Position numbers and translations under genes: made by a program. Shown here one piece after another: positions 36,660 to 48,593 of a stretch of 60,000 nt of DNA. The stretch covers positions 14,116,854 to 14,176,853 of the forward strand of contig NC_045147.1 in assembly GCF_008831285.2 (NCBI RefSeq). Reading direction: 5' to 3'. Numbering within the stretch: the stretch's first letter is position 1; every line of letters starts with the position of its first letter. This DNA comes from Nymphaea colorata. Lineage: Eukaryota > Streptophyta > Magnoliopsida > Nymphaeales > Nymphaeaceae. The notes below the pieces were generated by a model. The model saw nothing but the letters and a program-made list of their open reading frames with translations, was not told the origin of the DNA and did no database searches.

Positions 36660-39540
36660 TCTCATCGAGCTCTCTCTTCCTCCTTATTGGCCCATCGGAC
36701 TCCCAAGTTCTTTTTCCTCATGTTTTATGAATTGTAGTCTTTAATTTCTCAGTTTTCCTCTTGTTCTTGCCCTGCAGCCTAATTTGCACGATCAGCTTGA
36801 TCAAAACTCAATCTGGTCCACGTCTGGCTTCCAGTTTGAGAGAGAGAAACAAGCACGCCGCCGATTTCTCATTTTGTTCCCCTCCAAGAAAGATGATAGT
36901 TAAAGATGGAGGAATTCCGTCGACAGCCGGCGTCGCGCCGTCGATGGTCAACAGCTATAGAGAGAGAGAGAGAGAGAGAGAGTCTTTTTTTTCTTTTTTC
37001 TTTTTTTTTTTTGTTTTCGCGGTCGTCCATCTGATTCCTTCCACCCTCCGTTCCAAAGAACATGTTCCAGTTAGAATGCAACCGCAGGAGACAAACACGC
37101 CTGAGAAAGTACGATATTGTTCAACTTATGGCGCCGGAGATGGAGGAAATGAAAGGTTGCGCTGTCTAATTGGAGGAACTCAACAAATTTACAAGACTTT
37201 CTTCGAGTCCCATGAAAGGAGGAGGGAGAGAAAAAAAAATCCCCCGACTCCAGTCTCCTTCTTCGAGCTCGCATTTATAGGCTTCATGGAGGGACTAGAA
37301 AGAACCAATTTTTTTTTTCCAGAAATTTATTTATAGACTGAGACTCGCTCTGGGGGCGCCCGAGGCACCCACGTGGGCGTTCCTGCTGATGACCAAAGGT
37401 AGACGCAAGCGCCTCCTCCCTCCCTCCCTCCCTCTCTCCCTCTCTCAACCTCTTTTTCCTTTTCACCTTCTGTTCATTTCCATTTCCACCCACTTTTATT
37501 CCCAAAATTCGAAAAAGCGGCGCCCCCCCGCGAGATGGGGTCCCCTCGTTTCCCTGCTACCAAAAAGCAAAAAACCTACCAAGCAGGCAGCGGGCCCCTT
37601 TTTGGGATGGGCGAAAAAGGAAAAATCTTTTGGGGGGTAAAAAAAAAGAAAAAAAGGTTCTGTTCATGTTCATTTCCCAAATAGTCTTGTGATTTTAACG
37701 GGATCGGCATCTTCAAGTCTTGCCTAGTTTGGTTTTTCCGGCGCCGCTGCCGGATGAGCGGCGAAGCTTTCATGGGACTTCAGTACATCTATGGTAAAAA
37801 CAATATCAAGTTTGAGTAGTTCGTCGTACATGCCACCAATTGCAATTGCAATTAAGTGAAAAAGATCAGTACGAGTTATCTTTATTTTATATCATGACAT
37901 CGTGCATTTGTTTTTATATTTAAATCATGCATTGATTCATCGTTTATGTGTATTTTTGGAGCTCTTTGGCTCCAATAAATGAGATAGATTATAACACTCT
38001 TTGATGAATCTAGTAGATTCATCGAATATGTTACTATTACCAATTAACCTTTTTATATTACCATAGAATTGATGGTAATTGGAATCTAAATTGATGTCTG
38101 ATTCAGCTCTAGTCTCATATTTAATTTCATGAATTTAGTTCAACTCCAATTACTGAACTCTTTCATCAAACTCTTGTTTAATGAAAATGATAACCAAATT
38201 TGGATGAATTTCTCTCTCAACAAGCTCTTTTTCGGATGATATTTGGAGTTTTTTTCTCTTAAAACTCTCTCTCTCTCTCCTGCACGGCCGCTTTTGGCTC
38301 GTGGGATTGAAAAAGCGGTCATTTATTTTTTGCCTTATTAAGATTGGGCGCATATATATGTGGTTCGGCTTAGCATGTTGTTGATGTGACTACGGACGTT
38401 CCCTTCCCCCATGTGTCGCTTTTATCCAAGCTTACCATCCTGCCCCCACCCTGGATTTCCCTTATCCAAACCCATCGGATCCAAAATAGCCGGAAGCTGT
38501 CAAGAGCTGATAAGCAGCTAGAAAATTCTATACCCACCAAATTGAATCCAATATTCGATCCGCAACCCATGTGGAATATAAATCACTTCAATACGACCCT
38601 TGACAACGACAACGTCCGTGTGGCCGGCAGGAATGTGAATGGATCACTTAACACGGTGCCGATTCGATTCTGAATCTCTTTATTCGGACCTCGTAAAGAG
38701 ACTTGGATGCGGTTACTGGTAGAATTTGGATCCGGTATGCAGCTTCATGATCAAATTCGAACTCCAGTCCGATATCTAGGACGGATCTGATAATGATTTG
38801 ATCCGGTTACATAAAAATGTTGGGACTTGTGTTCTACTTTGGATGAAGTTCTTTTTCAAAAGGTATCGTTTGAATCCAGGTTTAAATCCAACGTCATGGC
38901 ATGGTTTCGATTGAATTGAATTCCCTAAAAGCAGGTGGATCCATCTCGATTTGGAACCATTTACATGCCGCGGATTGTTTTCCAATGGAACAAAGCACCT
39001 CTAGATCAGCCGGCGTCCATTTGAGCAGGTAAAATTTGTTTCAAATAAATTTTACTCGTAAAATAATCTTGGGCAAATTGTCCCATCGGAAAGGAGCCTT
39101 GTGTTTCAAACAAAGTCCACATAAAAGAAGGAAAACAATCGCCGTATTTTATTTATCATATACTTAATTTTATTGAGAAAATTTATTAACACTATGTGAG
39201 TATCTCATAAATTTGTTTGTTTCAGATAAAGTTTAATGGTCCATTAATCTTAGCTAAAGAGTCCCTTATAATAGAAGTCTTATGTTCTAAACTAAGTCAA
39301 GATAAAAGAAACACACTTTCTAGGAAAACAATCATCGTATTTGATTTATGAGATAGTTAATTTATCTCATAAATATATCTTTAAAACTTGAGCAATAATT
39401 TCTTTATGGACATTTAATCCTATCTACTTAAATGTAACTTTAGCTGCCGTCTGACAATAGAAATAATTTCTTACTATTACTATTGTCAAACAACCAATTG
39501 GGATCAAGGAACCCAAGTGAGTCTCTCATAATGTGTCTCA
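36660..39540. other. Intergenic DNA downstream of the trihelix gene; no gene recognised
   Basis: Contains a (GA)n run at 36959-36982, poly-T at 36998-37011 and CT-rich tracts at 37417-37446. Longer open frames at 36761-37336 and 37389-37640 are produced by these low-complexity tracts and show no domain. A palindrome GATGAATCTAGTAGATTCATC-like sequence is near 38003-38023. A GATCCGATTT-type repeat remnant lies at about 38560-38900. Two diverged copies of a segment of about 150 bp lie at 39030-39370. Confidence 0.5.
39030..39370. repeat. Diverged tandem duplication, unit roughly 150-190 bp
   Basis: 39030-39165 and 39205-39350 share, in order, TTTGTTTCA(A/G)ATAAA, AATCTT, CTTATGTT- or CTTGTGTTTC-type words, A(A/C)ATAAAAGAA and AAAACAATC(G/A)(C/T)CGTATTT. 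The copies are clearly related but differ by many substitutions and an indel. Confidence 0.6.
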
Positions 39541-39546
39541 ATTTTA

Positions 39547-39759
39547 GGCTCCGTTTGATATCAAGGTGAAATTTGCAACGTTAAAGTTACCATGGAAAAA
39601 AATTCACAGGGTCCAACTTTTTTGAGGGGTAAAATTATCCTGTTCCATCTAATTTACCATGGTAAATTTTCCTGTGTGTGATTTAAAAAAGGGAAAGCCA
39701 TACAAAAACTTGCAGTTTCTCTCGATGCACAACAAAATTCATGTGCATCAAACGGGGCC
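39547..39759. mobile_element. Tourist/PIF-Harbinger-like MITE (213 bp)
   Basis: Inverted ends GGCTCCGTTTGAT (39547-39559) and, complemented, GGCCCCGTTTGAT (39747-39759) differ by one base. They are flanked by the 3-bp direct repeat TTA (39544-39546 and 39760-39762), the usual PIF/Harbinger target. It has no ORF. The interior has partial self-complementarity (TTACCATGG / CCATGGTAA). Confidence 0.75.
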
Positions 39760-39969
39760 TTAAAGCAGCCTAATCAAACACCATATCTAGTGTGCCAGAA
39801 ATACGATCCCTTAAAAATTGTTGGTAAATAAAATATTTTGTGAGTGTTCTATGTATATATTATAAAGATTGAGACATATTCATCAACACTTAGTTGTAAA
39901 TTTATTCCGACCTCAATACAGAGAATTGTAACTGCCAAACAATCAATCCTTATGAAAAATAATTGAATT

Positions 39970-40011
39970 ATATCATGAGAGCGTGTAGTCATATCATGAG
40001 AGCGTGTAGTC
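39970..40011. repeat. Perfect 21-bp tandem duplication
   Basis: ATATCATGAGAGCGTGTAGT(C) occurs at 39970-39990 and again at 39991-40011 without change. Confidence 0.95.
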
Positions 40012-40257
40012 ACAAGAATTGTAATTTCACGTTGAAATTAAGTGAACTGATTGGAACCTCTTATCTCTAACCTCTTTAGGCAATGAAAGAAGTCAACGGC
40101 TTCCTTATAGCGTGCCTAATTGCAAAAAGTGACATAAACAATTAAAGTTATTAAACTCGCTCTTAGTATTTAACCGTTATGAGATAAATATTTGTTGTAG
40201 TTGTTATTACGTTGCAATTAATAATTGCTTGGAGGTGAATTACGATATTTCAACAAG

Positions 40258-40260
<3 letters not shown>

Positions 40261-40295
<35 letters not shown>
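40261..40295. repeat. (AT)n microsatellite
   Basis: About 17 AT units. Confidence 0.96.
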
Positions 40296-40296
<1 letters not shown>

Positions 40297-40385
40297 GGTT
40301 AATTTATTAGGTCGAGTTATGAGAAAAAAAATAATTTTGTCTTTGCAGAATATGTTTATGGGTATGGTCAAGGAACCACACCAGT

Positions 40386-40670
40386 TAGGTGTAGGCCTCG
40401 GCATGGGGCCAGCCCTACACCTGAAACCTAGATTCGAGCTTAGCCCAACACTTAAAACCATAGCCCGGCTTGGGCTTGATTAAATTTAAAAATATATATA
40501 TTTTAATATATAAATATAATTAATCGTAATAAAATATTATAATTATATATAAAAATTAATAAAATATATATAAAAAAATTATCGGGCCCACTCGGGCTGG
40601 CCCAATAATTGATTGGATAGGCCCAATGTTGTCATATTTGACAAGGCCCGGGTGGCCGCCAGCAGGACCA
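40386..40670 (+). mobile_element. hAT-like element with GC-rich ends and AT core
   Basis: The left end reads GGTGTAGGCCTCGGCATGGG. The core, 40480-40585, is almost pure A/T. The right part reads TCGGGCCCACTCGGGCTGGC. The core and both shoulders align with the complement of 45600-45780, including AATATAATTAAT(C/T)GTAATA and ATTATAATTATATATAAAA. No target duplication was identified, so ends are approximate. Confidence 0.55.
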
Positions 40671-42593
40671 ATGCCCAAAGTTAGTAGGGTGAAAAGCTAA
40701 AGTCCACAACTTTCATCCTACCTTTAGAGTTTATGTGGAAAACGTTTCACGCATCCACATATGTTTTTCATGTACCAAGTAGGGGAACATAATTGATTCA
40801 ATTAAAATTGTTATATAAATTGTTATATGTGGTGCAAATTTATACAATTTTTTTTTAAAGTACAAAATTTTTAAAATTTTTCGCAAACATCATTAACAGT
40901 AATGAGGGTACTATTAAATGAATTAAAAAAAGTTATTGTCCTTCGATATTTTCCATGTGCAAGAAGTAAACACGGTCTTCGTCAGAGGTCAACAATGGAA
41001 CGGGCCACTTATAAAATAAGAGAGAATATTGAAACAATGGAAATCACAATAGTTCTATATGATTGACCACCATGAAACATTATTTAATTGACCGTACTTC
41101 ATTTTCATTTGCATAAGAAAAACTTCATCGTGAGAGGAGAGAGTCGCCCATGTGCATAAAACTAAACTAGATATAGAGACAACCCATTTTTCTTGACTCG
41201 AAGCTAAAATTATTATTTAATTAACGTAAAGTATTCAGCATGGGTGTCCAATTAAATGACAAGCAACTTTATGAAGAGGCTAAAGAGTGTAGAAAGAAAT
41301 TCAAGAGTTCAACTCTGAGGGCATGCGACTCTCTTGCGGGCATAATTAGACATGCCTATCTAACTAAACATCAAGTTGAATGTAGAAATATTTTATTGCC
41401 AACTATCTTAATTAAATCGGCTTAATGATCGCTCCAGCTTTTTAGAGTCACTTTGCCATCTAATTAAAACATTCTCAACATGATACTCAGTTAGAAAAAA
41501 AAAGAAGAAAAAAGGCGATTGGTACTTTCATCATCTAGTATTTGTTTTCAATTGTTTCTTCATGTTTTTCTCTCAACCATCCATATGCATTAAATGAATA
41601 GCTTTGGTTAGATGGATATATATATATATATATATATAAGTCATTTATGAATTATTTTCTGAAATATAAAAAGAAATTTGAGAAAATAAAAGAGCCCCAT
41701 CACTGTGTGCGTGCGTGCATATGCGTGTGTGGGTGGAGGGGGGAAAGAAACCGGGGAGAAGTTTAGATGAGATGATGGGAAAGAAGAGGGTGCACATGGG
41801 ATGCAATCTTTGGTTGTCCTTTCATGATTTTGGATTTAACACTCAGACAGCCAACCTCACTCCCTCCAACGGACAAAACCTTCCTCCCTCTTGTGGATGG
41901 CATTATCTTCGCTCCCCTAACTTCTAAAACTAAGGTACTATTACGTTTATATATATATATATATATATGGCACGGATAAAAGGCAGACCCTTTGATTCTG
42001 ATTTCTAAATTGTTTTTAATTTACAATCTAACCATATTATTGATAGGATGGGTGATGCAAATCATATACTAAGTTGATCATTTGTTAAACTTTAATGATG
42101 TTTTTATGATAATAAAAATGTATGGCCCCCATGACATGACAAAAAAAAAATCAACATTTTTCATTAAAACAACTTGAAGAAAAACATGTTTATGTCAAAA
42201 TAATCATTATAAGCATATTAAGACGTTTATATTTTATTCAAAATAGTTTTTTTAACAAAAAATCAATGGGTTTAGTTTTTATTACTGACCTAAATGTCTC
42301 CCGTGTGTGTCTATATTTCTGGTTTTTTAGATTTACTTAGTTATCTAACTAGGGATGTATGATCTGTCATGATCTATAGTTAAGAAAAAAAAAAGGAGAA
42401 AAGTGTGATGGACATTTTAGTCATCTATTATTAGTTTACACCTTTTTCTAGTAATAGGCATGTTATCCAAGGTCATGTTACTTAGTGTATGCTTGTTAAG
42501 AATTAAATGGCAACTATTTTTTGGTCATATTGACTTGAATCATAACTGCTGTTCGGTACCAATAAAAATTTTGAAATGTTTACGTCATTAGCT

Positions 42594-42702
42594 TTAAGGG
42601 GCACAGTATAACTGGTTGGAACAGGGTGCACATAGAAAGTATGTCCTTGACTTGTATAACTGGTTGGAACATGGTGCACATAGAAAGTATGTCCTTGACT
42701 TG
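42594..42702 (+). mobile_element. SINE-like 5' fragment with a 48-bp tandem duplication
   Basis: TTAAGGGG is followed by the A-box-like CAGTATAACTGGTTGG (42604-42619), as in the other copies. A 48-base unit starting GTATAACTGGTTGGAACA (42606-42653) is repeated at 42654-42701 with a single difference. No B box is recognisable. Confidence 0.5.
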
Positions 42703-43738
42703 ATTTACATGAGTGCTACTACCCTAGACTATAAAAGAGTAAGGGTACCCTATTGAGACGAAGTTGACCCACAGACATACCAAACCTCAACGCAGCCCAC
42801 TGGAGGTTGGGGGAAGATGAGGGGCTTCCAAAATTTTTTTTCGAGCAATGTATTGTTAACCTCCTACTCACCTTAAAATGATTATGAGAATATTATTTGA
42901 TCTATATGTATTTTGATGCAAAATATTTATTAGAAGACGTTATATATGCCTTGGGCACATGGGGTGGCATCTTCGGAACCCCTCGCTGCCAACAGGTGGA
43001 AGCTCAGTCCACCTGAGAAACATAGAAACAAGACTCTAGTAATATGTCAGTAAGAGAAAAATATAGTGAGAGAAAAATAAAGTGACCTTAGTAGTCTTAG
43101 TTTCTTAATAACCAAAACATCCTTTGGTGCTTCATTAAACATCTAAAGTTTACAAAAGTTAGTTCTACAGTTACAGATTCTAGATAGGTAATATTTTCTT
43201 ACAAGCGTTATTTCGTTTCTTTTTATTCAGAAAATAAAAAATGAAGATGATGGCAATTTCTACCATTGGCTGGAAACTATAGTTAGAACATGTGAAAGGG
43301 AAGAAAAGAAACCAAATGTATAGAAAAAATAATAGATTGTTTAAAATTAAAAAACAAGAAGAAAGCACCTAGGTGATGGGAAGATGAAGCACAAAAGAGA
43401 GAAAGAGGTCACCTAGTAAACATAGGTTTCACTACAATTTCATGTTACTTTATGGGCATTTCACCATGGTATTCCTAAATGATATATATATATATATATA
43501 TATAGACACAATACATTGGTACATTCAATAACAATCCTGGCTGGATATTACTGCCCAATGGTGGAGCCATGAACTTTTTAGCCAAGAGGAACTTGAATTA
43601 CACATTTTTGAATCATTCCAATCTAAATTTGAGCCATCCGAAAGAAATTTTCGATTATCATGTGTGGATCTAAAAAAGGTGTGGAGAAGAACTTGTTGTT
43701 CTTTATTCATATAGCATTTAAGTGTCTAGTACCTACTT

Positions 43739-43795
<57 letters not shown>
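43739..43795. repeat. (TC)n(TA)n compound microsatellite
   Basis: About 11 TC units pass directly into about 17 TA units. Confidence 0.96.
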
Positions 43796-43796
<1 letters not shown>

Positions 43797-44162
43797 GTGG
43801 GCACACGTTCCTTGCCACTTCTCTCACCAGTCGTGTGCATGATAGGATTTTTGCATGGCGCTTTAGAAAAAGGGGGGACATCGCTTCAAAAAGTGGCAGG
43901 TAATTCTAAGATACCCACTAAAAAGCCAAGGTCAGTAGATTTTTTATAAAAAAGCAAGTCTGTGGTAGATTAGCTAATTGTGAAAGATAGACCAGCAGTG
44001 GGACCGGATGGGTGAACTCTCAACTTCTTTTGAGTATGACATGATCCATCAAATCATATCGTTAAAATGCTCTAATATCTCCATCATCTATCAAAAAGAT
44101 AGGTCGTCATATCATATATCATAATAATGTCTATCAACTACCTTTATTATTGGCCTCAGATT

Positions 44163-44284
44163 CAGGGGCAGAACCAGAAGAAGTCGAATTATAGTTTCTA
44201 AATTTTGACATGAGCCGAAAACAAGTGAAATTTTTTAAAATTTACATAAAAAAATTTTAATTCGCTACCGTTGCTCCTCCCCTA
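44163..44284. mobile_element. CAGGGGCGGAGCC-family hAT-like element (122 bp)
   Basis: The left end reads CAGGGGCAGAACCAG. The complement of the right end reads TAGGGGAGGAGCAACGG. The interior, TTTCTAAATTTTGACATGAGC, parallels the 59326 copy in opposite orientation. Flanking octamers CTCAGATT (44155-44162) and CTCGGATC (44285-44292) match at 6 of 8, both differences being transitions, as expected for an aged 8-bp duplication. Confidence 0.6.
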
Positions 44285-44289
44285 CTCGG

Positions 44290-45590
44290 ATCATTGATTC
44301 AAAATGACAATACAAATGTCGATCTTGACTTGATCGAGAGTCTTCTAACTTGATATCCTCCACGTTAAGAGGTCTCTCATTCTTAGACTCATTTTTAGTC
44401 TAAACAAGCTTCAAGTATCCCTTTAACAGGACTGCAGATTAGATTTTTAATTGTCAGGTGAGTCGGATAAATATTTTGTCATGCCATTCAACAAGCTATA
44501 GATGTCACGGCTCATTTAAAGTACAATAAGTTAATATCCTGAAAATTCAAAATGGATACTGGCCGCCTATGAGTCTTAACGGCCCTTTGTGCCAAGCCCT
44601 TCAAAGATGACTAGATGTTTAATTTGGTTCATAGAACGAAAAAAGAAAAAAAGAAGAAGAAGAAGAAAAAAAGATCCCAACAATTAAAAAAGAGTCCATA
44701 TGAACAAATCTTCTAGCATTAACTAGTGGGGGCGTTCTGGCACTTGAAGGAAGGTGCCTTCTTCTAGTAGGAAACCTGTTGTTTTTTTTTGTACTCAGAC
44801 GACGACGCAAGTGGAAGAGTCAGAAAAGTGTATGGAGAATCTCATCTCATCTCATCCCCTCCCCGGCCGGCCGACCCCTTTTCCCGACGGTACAAGTGCC
44901 GCATCTTTTTGCCTATGCTCTTCATAAAAAACTTGGTACGCCTCCACTCTATTCTGGTAAACAAGATTGATGCATGGAAAGATAAGGAACGAGCTATAAA
45001 GAACAGGACAGACAAAATGTCACCTATATGTAGTACAATTTGTTCTTGGTGGGGAATGAAAGCGGGTCCAGGCCTTATCTTATGCTGGTCCGATCCAGTT
45101 GCGTTCCTTGAACAATTTCCTGGATTTTTTCATGTTTCTTTCTTTTACAAAATTCCAAGCATATGTTGTTGCCATGTTCGATCCGAATCAGAGAATCGCA
45201 CAAACAATATGATTTATGTGTTTTAGGATAGTGGGCATAGTATTGAAGTTGAAGGATGTACCGCTACCACAATGATGCTGATGTTGCCAACAAACCCAAA
45301 GGCAAGGAGGGATAGAGTTGTTAACCTCTGGCTCACCTGAAAACATGTAAAATAAGACTTAAAAAGTTTTACAAATCAAATATTGTCAATGATAATTTGT
45401 TGTTTTGTTGTTTCTCTATGTTAGGATTTAAAAAGTTTTACAAGTCAAATATTGTTAATGATAATTTGCTGCTTTGTTGTTTGTCTACGTTAGGTTTCTG
45501 TTTTTAATATTTTTGTTTACTTAATGTGATAGTTTTTGGTAGTAAATGACAGATGCCTTTGCCCAGTCTTTTCTTAAACTGATCATGTGA
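44290..45590. other. Intergenic DNA, no gene recognised
   Basis: An open frame of 145 codons at 44789-45226 has no domain, ordinary intergenic composition and no splice or homology support. 45255-45350 ends in a SINE-tail-like CTGGCTCACCTGAA. A 69-bp tandem duplication follows at 45359-45495. Confidence 0.5.
45359..45495. repeat. 69-bp tandem duplication
   Basis: TTAAAAAGTTTTACAA at 45359 and 45428 begin two units that differ by only a few bases through TTAGG. Confidence 0.9.
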
Positions 45591-45599
45591 TTAATTATC

Positions 45600-45780
45600 T
45601 AGCCGGCTCCGGTGAGCCCGGTAATATTTTTTTAATATATGCTTTTACTAATTTTATATATAATTATAATACTTTATTACAATTAATTATATTGATATAT
45701 TATTTTATATAAAAATATATATCTTTTAATTTAATAGGGCCAACCCGATGCCCAGCTTAGATACATCCCCTTTATTATTT
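45600..45780 (-). mobile_element. hAT-like element with GC-rich ends and AT core, second copy
   Basis: Its complement runs GCTGGGCATCGGGTTGGCCC, then an A/T core, then ACCGGGCTCACCGGAGCC. Word order matches the copy at 40386-40670. It is likely truncated or decayed and has no ORF. Confidence 0.55.
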
Positions 45781-45839
45781 GAAATTAATTTAGCCTGACC
45801 TAATTTGGCAAATAGATTGAACACCAGTGTCCCTTAGCT

Positions 45840-46285
45840 GTACACCATAACTACAATGAAAAAAAAACGCCTAAACAGTGTAGGGAAAATGTAATCGCAC
45901 AACTGTTTGGAAGAGTGAGAATAAGTTTCCAGGTGAAAATTCTTTCTACTTAAGGGGCACCTGTGGCAGGCTTTTTCTTACGAAAGTGACCTCCTTTCAC
46001 ATGAAAATGAGTTTATTTCCCAGAGGGACAAAGACTAATGGGCCACCACGTGGAACGTGGCAGGGCCCACTGCAATTGATACATTTCTAGCGGACCCACA
46101 TCTCCTCTTGGGATGGGACGAACATGTTCGGGTGAAAAATGAATAAAACGCCCCGGCCTTTATAAAAAAAAACCCTTCTTTCATCAAGAAAATTTAAGGA
46201 AAAAAAACCTGGAAACCAATACCTGAAATGTCTGCCGCTTATTCGTAAATGACCAAAATGCTTAGCCACCTCGGATTGTGTGGGT
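45840..46285. other. Intergenic DNA with a G-box cluster; no gene
   Basis: CCACGTGG at 46046-46053 is followed at once by AACGTGGCAGGGCCCAC. These are ACGT-core and TGGGCC-type plant promoter words. No gene could be assigned to them. The rest is unremarkable. Confidence 0.35.
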
Positions 46286-46290
46286 AGCCG

Positions 46291-46477
46291 TAAGGGCGGA
46301 GCGAGGATTTAGTTTAGGAACAGGTCAAATAATTCAACCTCAAATTTAGGTAGGCCAAACTGAACATAAGTAAGAGAAATACATTGAACAACTATTTTTT
46401 TTTATTTTTTTAATATTTTTTTTTTTCAATTAGTTTGAGGAGGGCCACGGCCTAGGCGCCCCCTCCCTCTACCCCTG
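46291..46477. mobile_element. CAGGGGCGGAGCC-family hAT-like element (187 bp)
   Basis: The left end reads TAAGGGCGGAGCGAGG. The right end complemented reads CAGGGGTAGAGGGAGGG. A T-rich core lies between. Flanking octamers GGTAGCCG (46283-46290) and GATGGCTG (46478-46485) match at 5 of 8 with only transitions, a weak remnant of an 8-bp duplication. Confidence 0.5.
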
Positions 46478-46489
46478 GATGGCTGGCGG

Positions 46490-48497
46490 AATGCGCAACC
46501 TGGAGTGAAGGGCATAACTAGAAATTGAAAAGAAAATTCTTTATTTTCCATAAATAATTCATTTTTGTATTTTTGAGCGCTCTTATTTTTCTATACATAA
46601 AATTCGAACATATAGTTTTCGAATAGAGTTGAAAGGCGTAGATTTGAAAAATATTAACTTATGGACGTACTTGCCTGGGGAGAATTTCAATTTTCAATTC
46701 TTTATATTTATTAATGGTGTATTGTTTTTGGTCGATGCATATATCGAATTTTATAAGCTTGGTACACGCAGAAGTGGAACATTAGTTGATTGCGACAACG
46801 GGAAGATACATAGACAACCAATAAAAAAAACCCTCCGGTCGTTCCTCAGCTTCAAGCTAATAAATAATGCGCGCGGGCACATATATATATATATATATAT
46901 CACCTACATTATTTAGGAAACCAATCTAATTTGTTGTGATGGACAATCGAGAGATGAACAAGAAAAAAATAACGATGAACATACATTTCAGTTATCTGTT
47001 ATTATTTCACATATTTTTCTCTCAATCATCATTCACGAGTCTCAATTAGTCCTGTATATAAATGTTTAGTATCTGCCTGTTTTCAGACATGTATGTATAA
47101 AAAAAGAGAGGAAGAGAGTGCCCCAACTTTGGCATTCTTTGGAAGCATCATAGTTACAAATTTTCCTGTCACAATGTCGTGAAAATCATCCATAGTTTCT
47201 GAAGATGATTCCTTGCGTTTTCCTCTTCTGGAATGAAATCTTTTGACTTTTCAAATTATGAAATGACGATGCGCGCTTTAAATTTATATGATATGCATTC
47301 GTGCTTTCCTTCTTTTCGTTTTCTATCGCAACCCAGATCGGCTTCGACTACAAAGATCATCAGGATCATATATATTGATCTGTGGACCAATGTCAACGAA
47401 TTGCATCGACCTTGGACGAAAATTAGTGATTCGACGAATAAATATCTCAGTGAATGTACAGGAAAATAGCAACGTTTTTGTTTTCTTCTTCTCATATTAA
47501 TTAGATCTAATTCTACAGGTGCTTACTCTTGATCTACTCTCAGGCTGCATATGCTGGAGACTTCTCATGGCGGGGAGAGAAAGACAGTGCGAGAGCGAGA
47601 ACGTGACGAGTTGCGAATGCTGGCCTCTTGCCTTCTTTCAGTGATCATTCTCTGCTCTCAAGATCATAATAGTTAGAAAAGGAAACAGTAATCTTATCCC
47701 AATTTCTTGAGCATTCTCGCTGGAACATGTGGCTGTGATTCCCCCGCATGTGGGGTGCTTCAAATCTTTCGTAAGAATAAGATCCCATTCAAACAATTCA
47801 TTGCTTATCAAAAGCAAGAAAAAGGAGATGAAAGAACAATTGGAAGTGGAAATGTACAAAAAATTTTGGAGCATATGGAGTCTGGCGTCACGAGGAACTG
47901 CACGCTACAGACTAAAGAGAAGGCAAAGAATAAGATACTAAATAAAACCACAGTTCGTATCACGTCGACAGATATTTAGACTATTATTCTCTTGTTCCTC
48001 TTAAAATGGTGTTCGGCAAGAGGAACACTTTGTCCCTGTACAGAACACGTTTCAGAACATATGATATAAGAACGCCATAACTTTTATCTCGAAAAGCATA
48101 AATTCTCAATGTTGCTCTTACATCAACCAATCAAATGTTGGATACAAGTCGGTAGATGCATGCATCAAATTATCAATATTTATTAAGAAGCATTTAAGTC
48201 TTAACGGTTGCCTAGCCATCCTCAGAATAGACCACACTTAATACAATAGCAAAAATAATTAACACTTGAGGCTCATCTACGGCAGAGTAACTTTTCTTGA
48301 GTTGTTTATGTTTAAATAAACATGTTAAAAGATGAAGATGTTGTCACTAATTGTTGTAAACAATGGTGGAGTTTGTTTAGAAAATATATGTAGCAATTAT
48401 CATGACAGTGAGGAAGGAGTGTCGCATTCGAACAAGATAGCTGGATGGTTAGGTTGCACTATCATAATTTGCTGTACGTTTCTAGCTAGATCTAATT

Positions 48498-48593
<96 letters not shown>

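Larger units (their letters stand above)
40690..44160. other. Intergenic DNA, no gene recognised
   Basis: Short unassignable ORFs (for example 61 codons at 41240-41425, 70 at 41715-41927). Microsatellites: (TA)n at 41617-41638, 41950-41968, 43482-43502, and (TC)n(TA)n at 43739-43795. A SINE-like 5' piece and its 48-bp duplication lie at 42594-42702. A SINE-tail-like sequence lies near 42990-43020. Confidence 0.5.

Noticed and set aside
36761-37336. A 191-codon frame downstream of the trihelix gene.
   Set aside because: It runs through a (GA)n and poly-T tract giving RERERE and polyF, with no conserved segment.
44789-45226. A 145-codon open frame.
   Set aside because: There is no recognisable domain or conserved motif, it includes simple sequence, and composition equals the surroundings.
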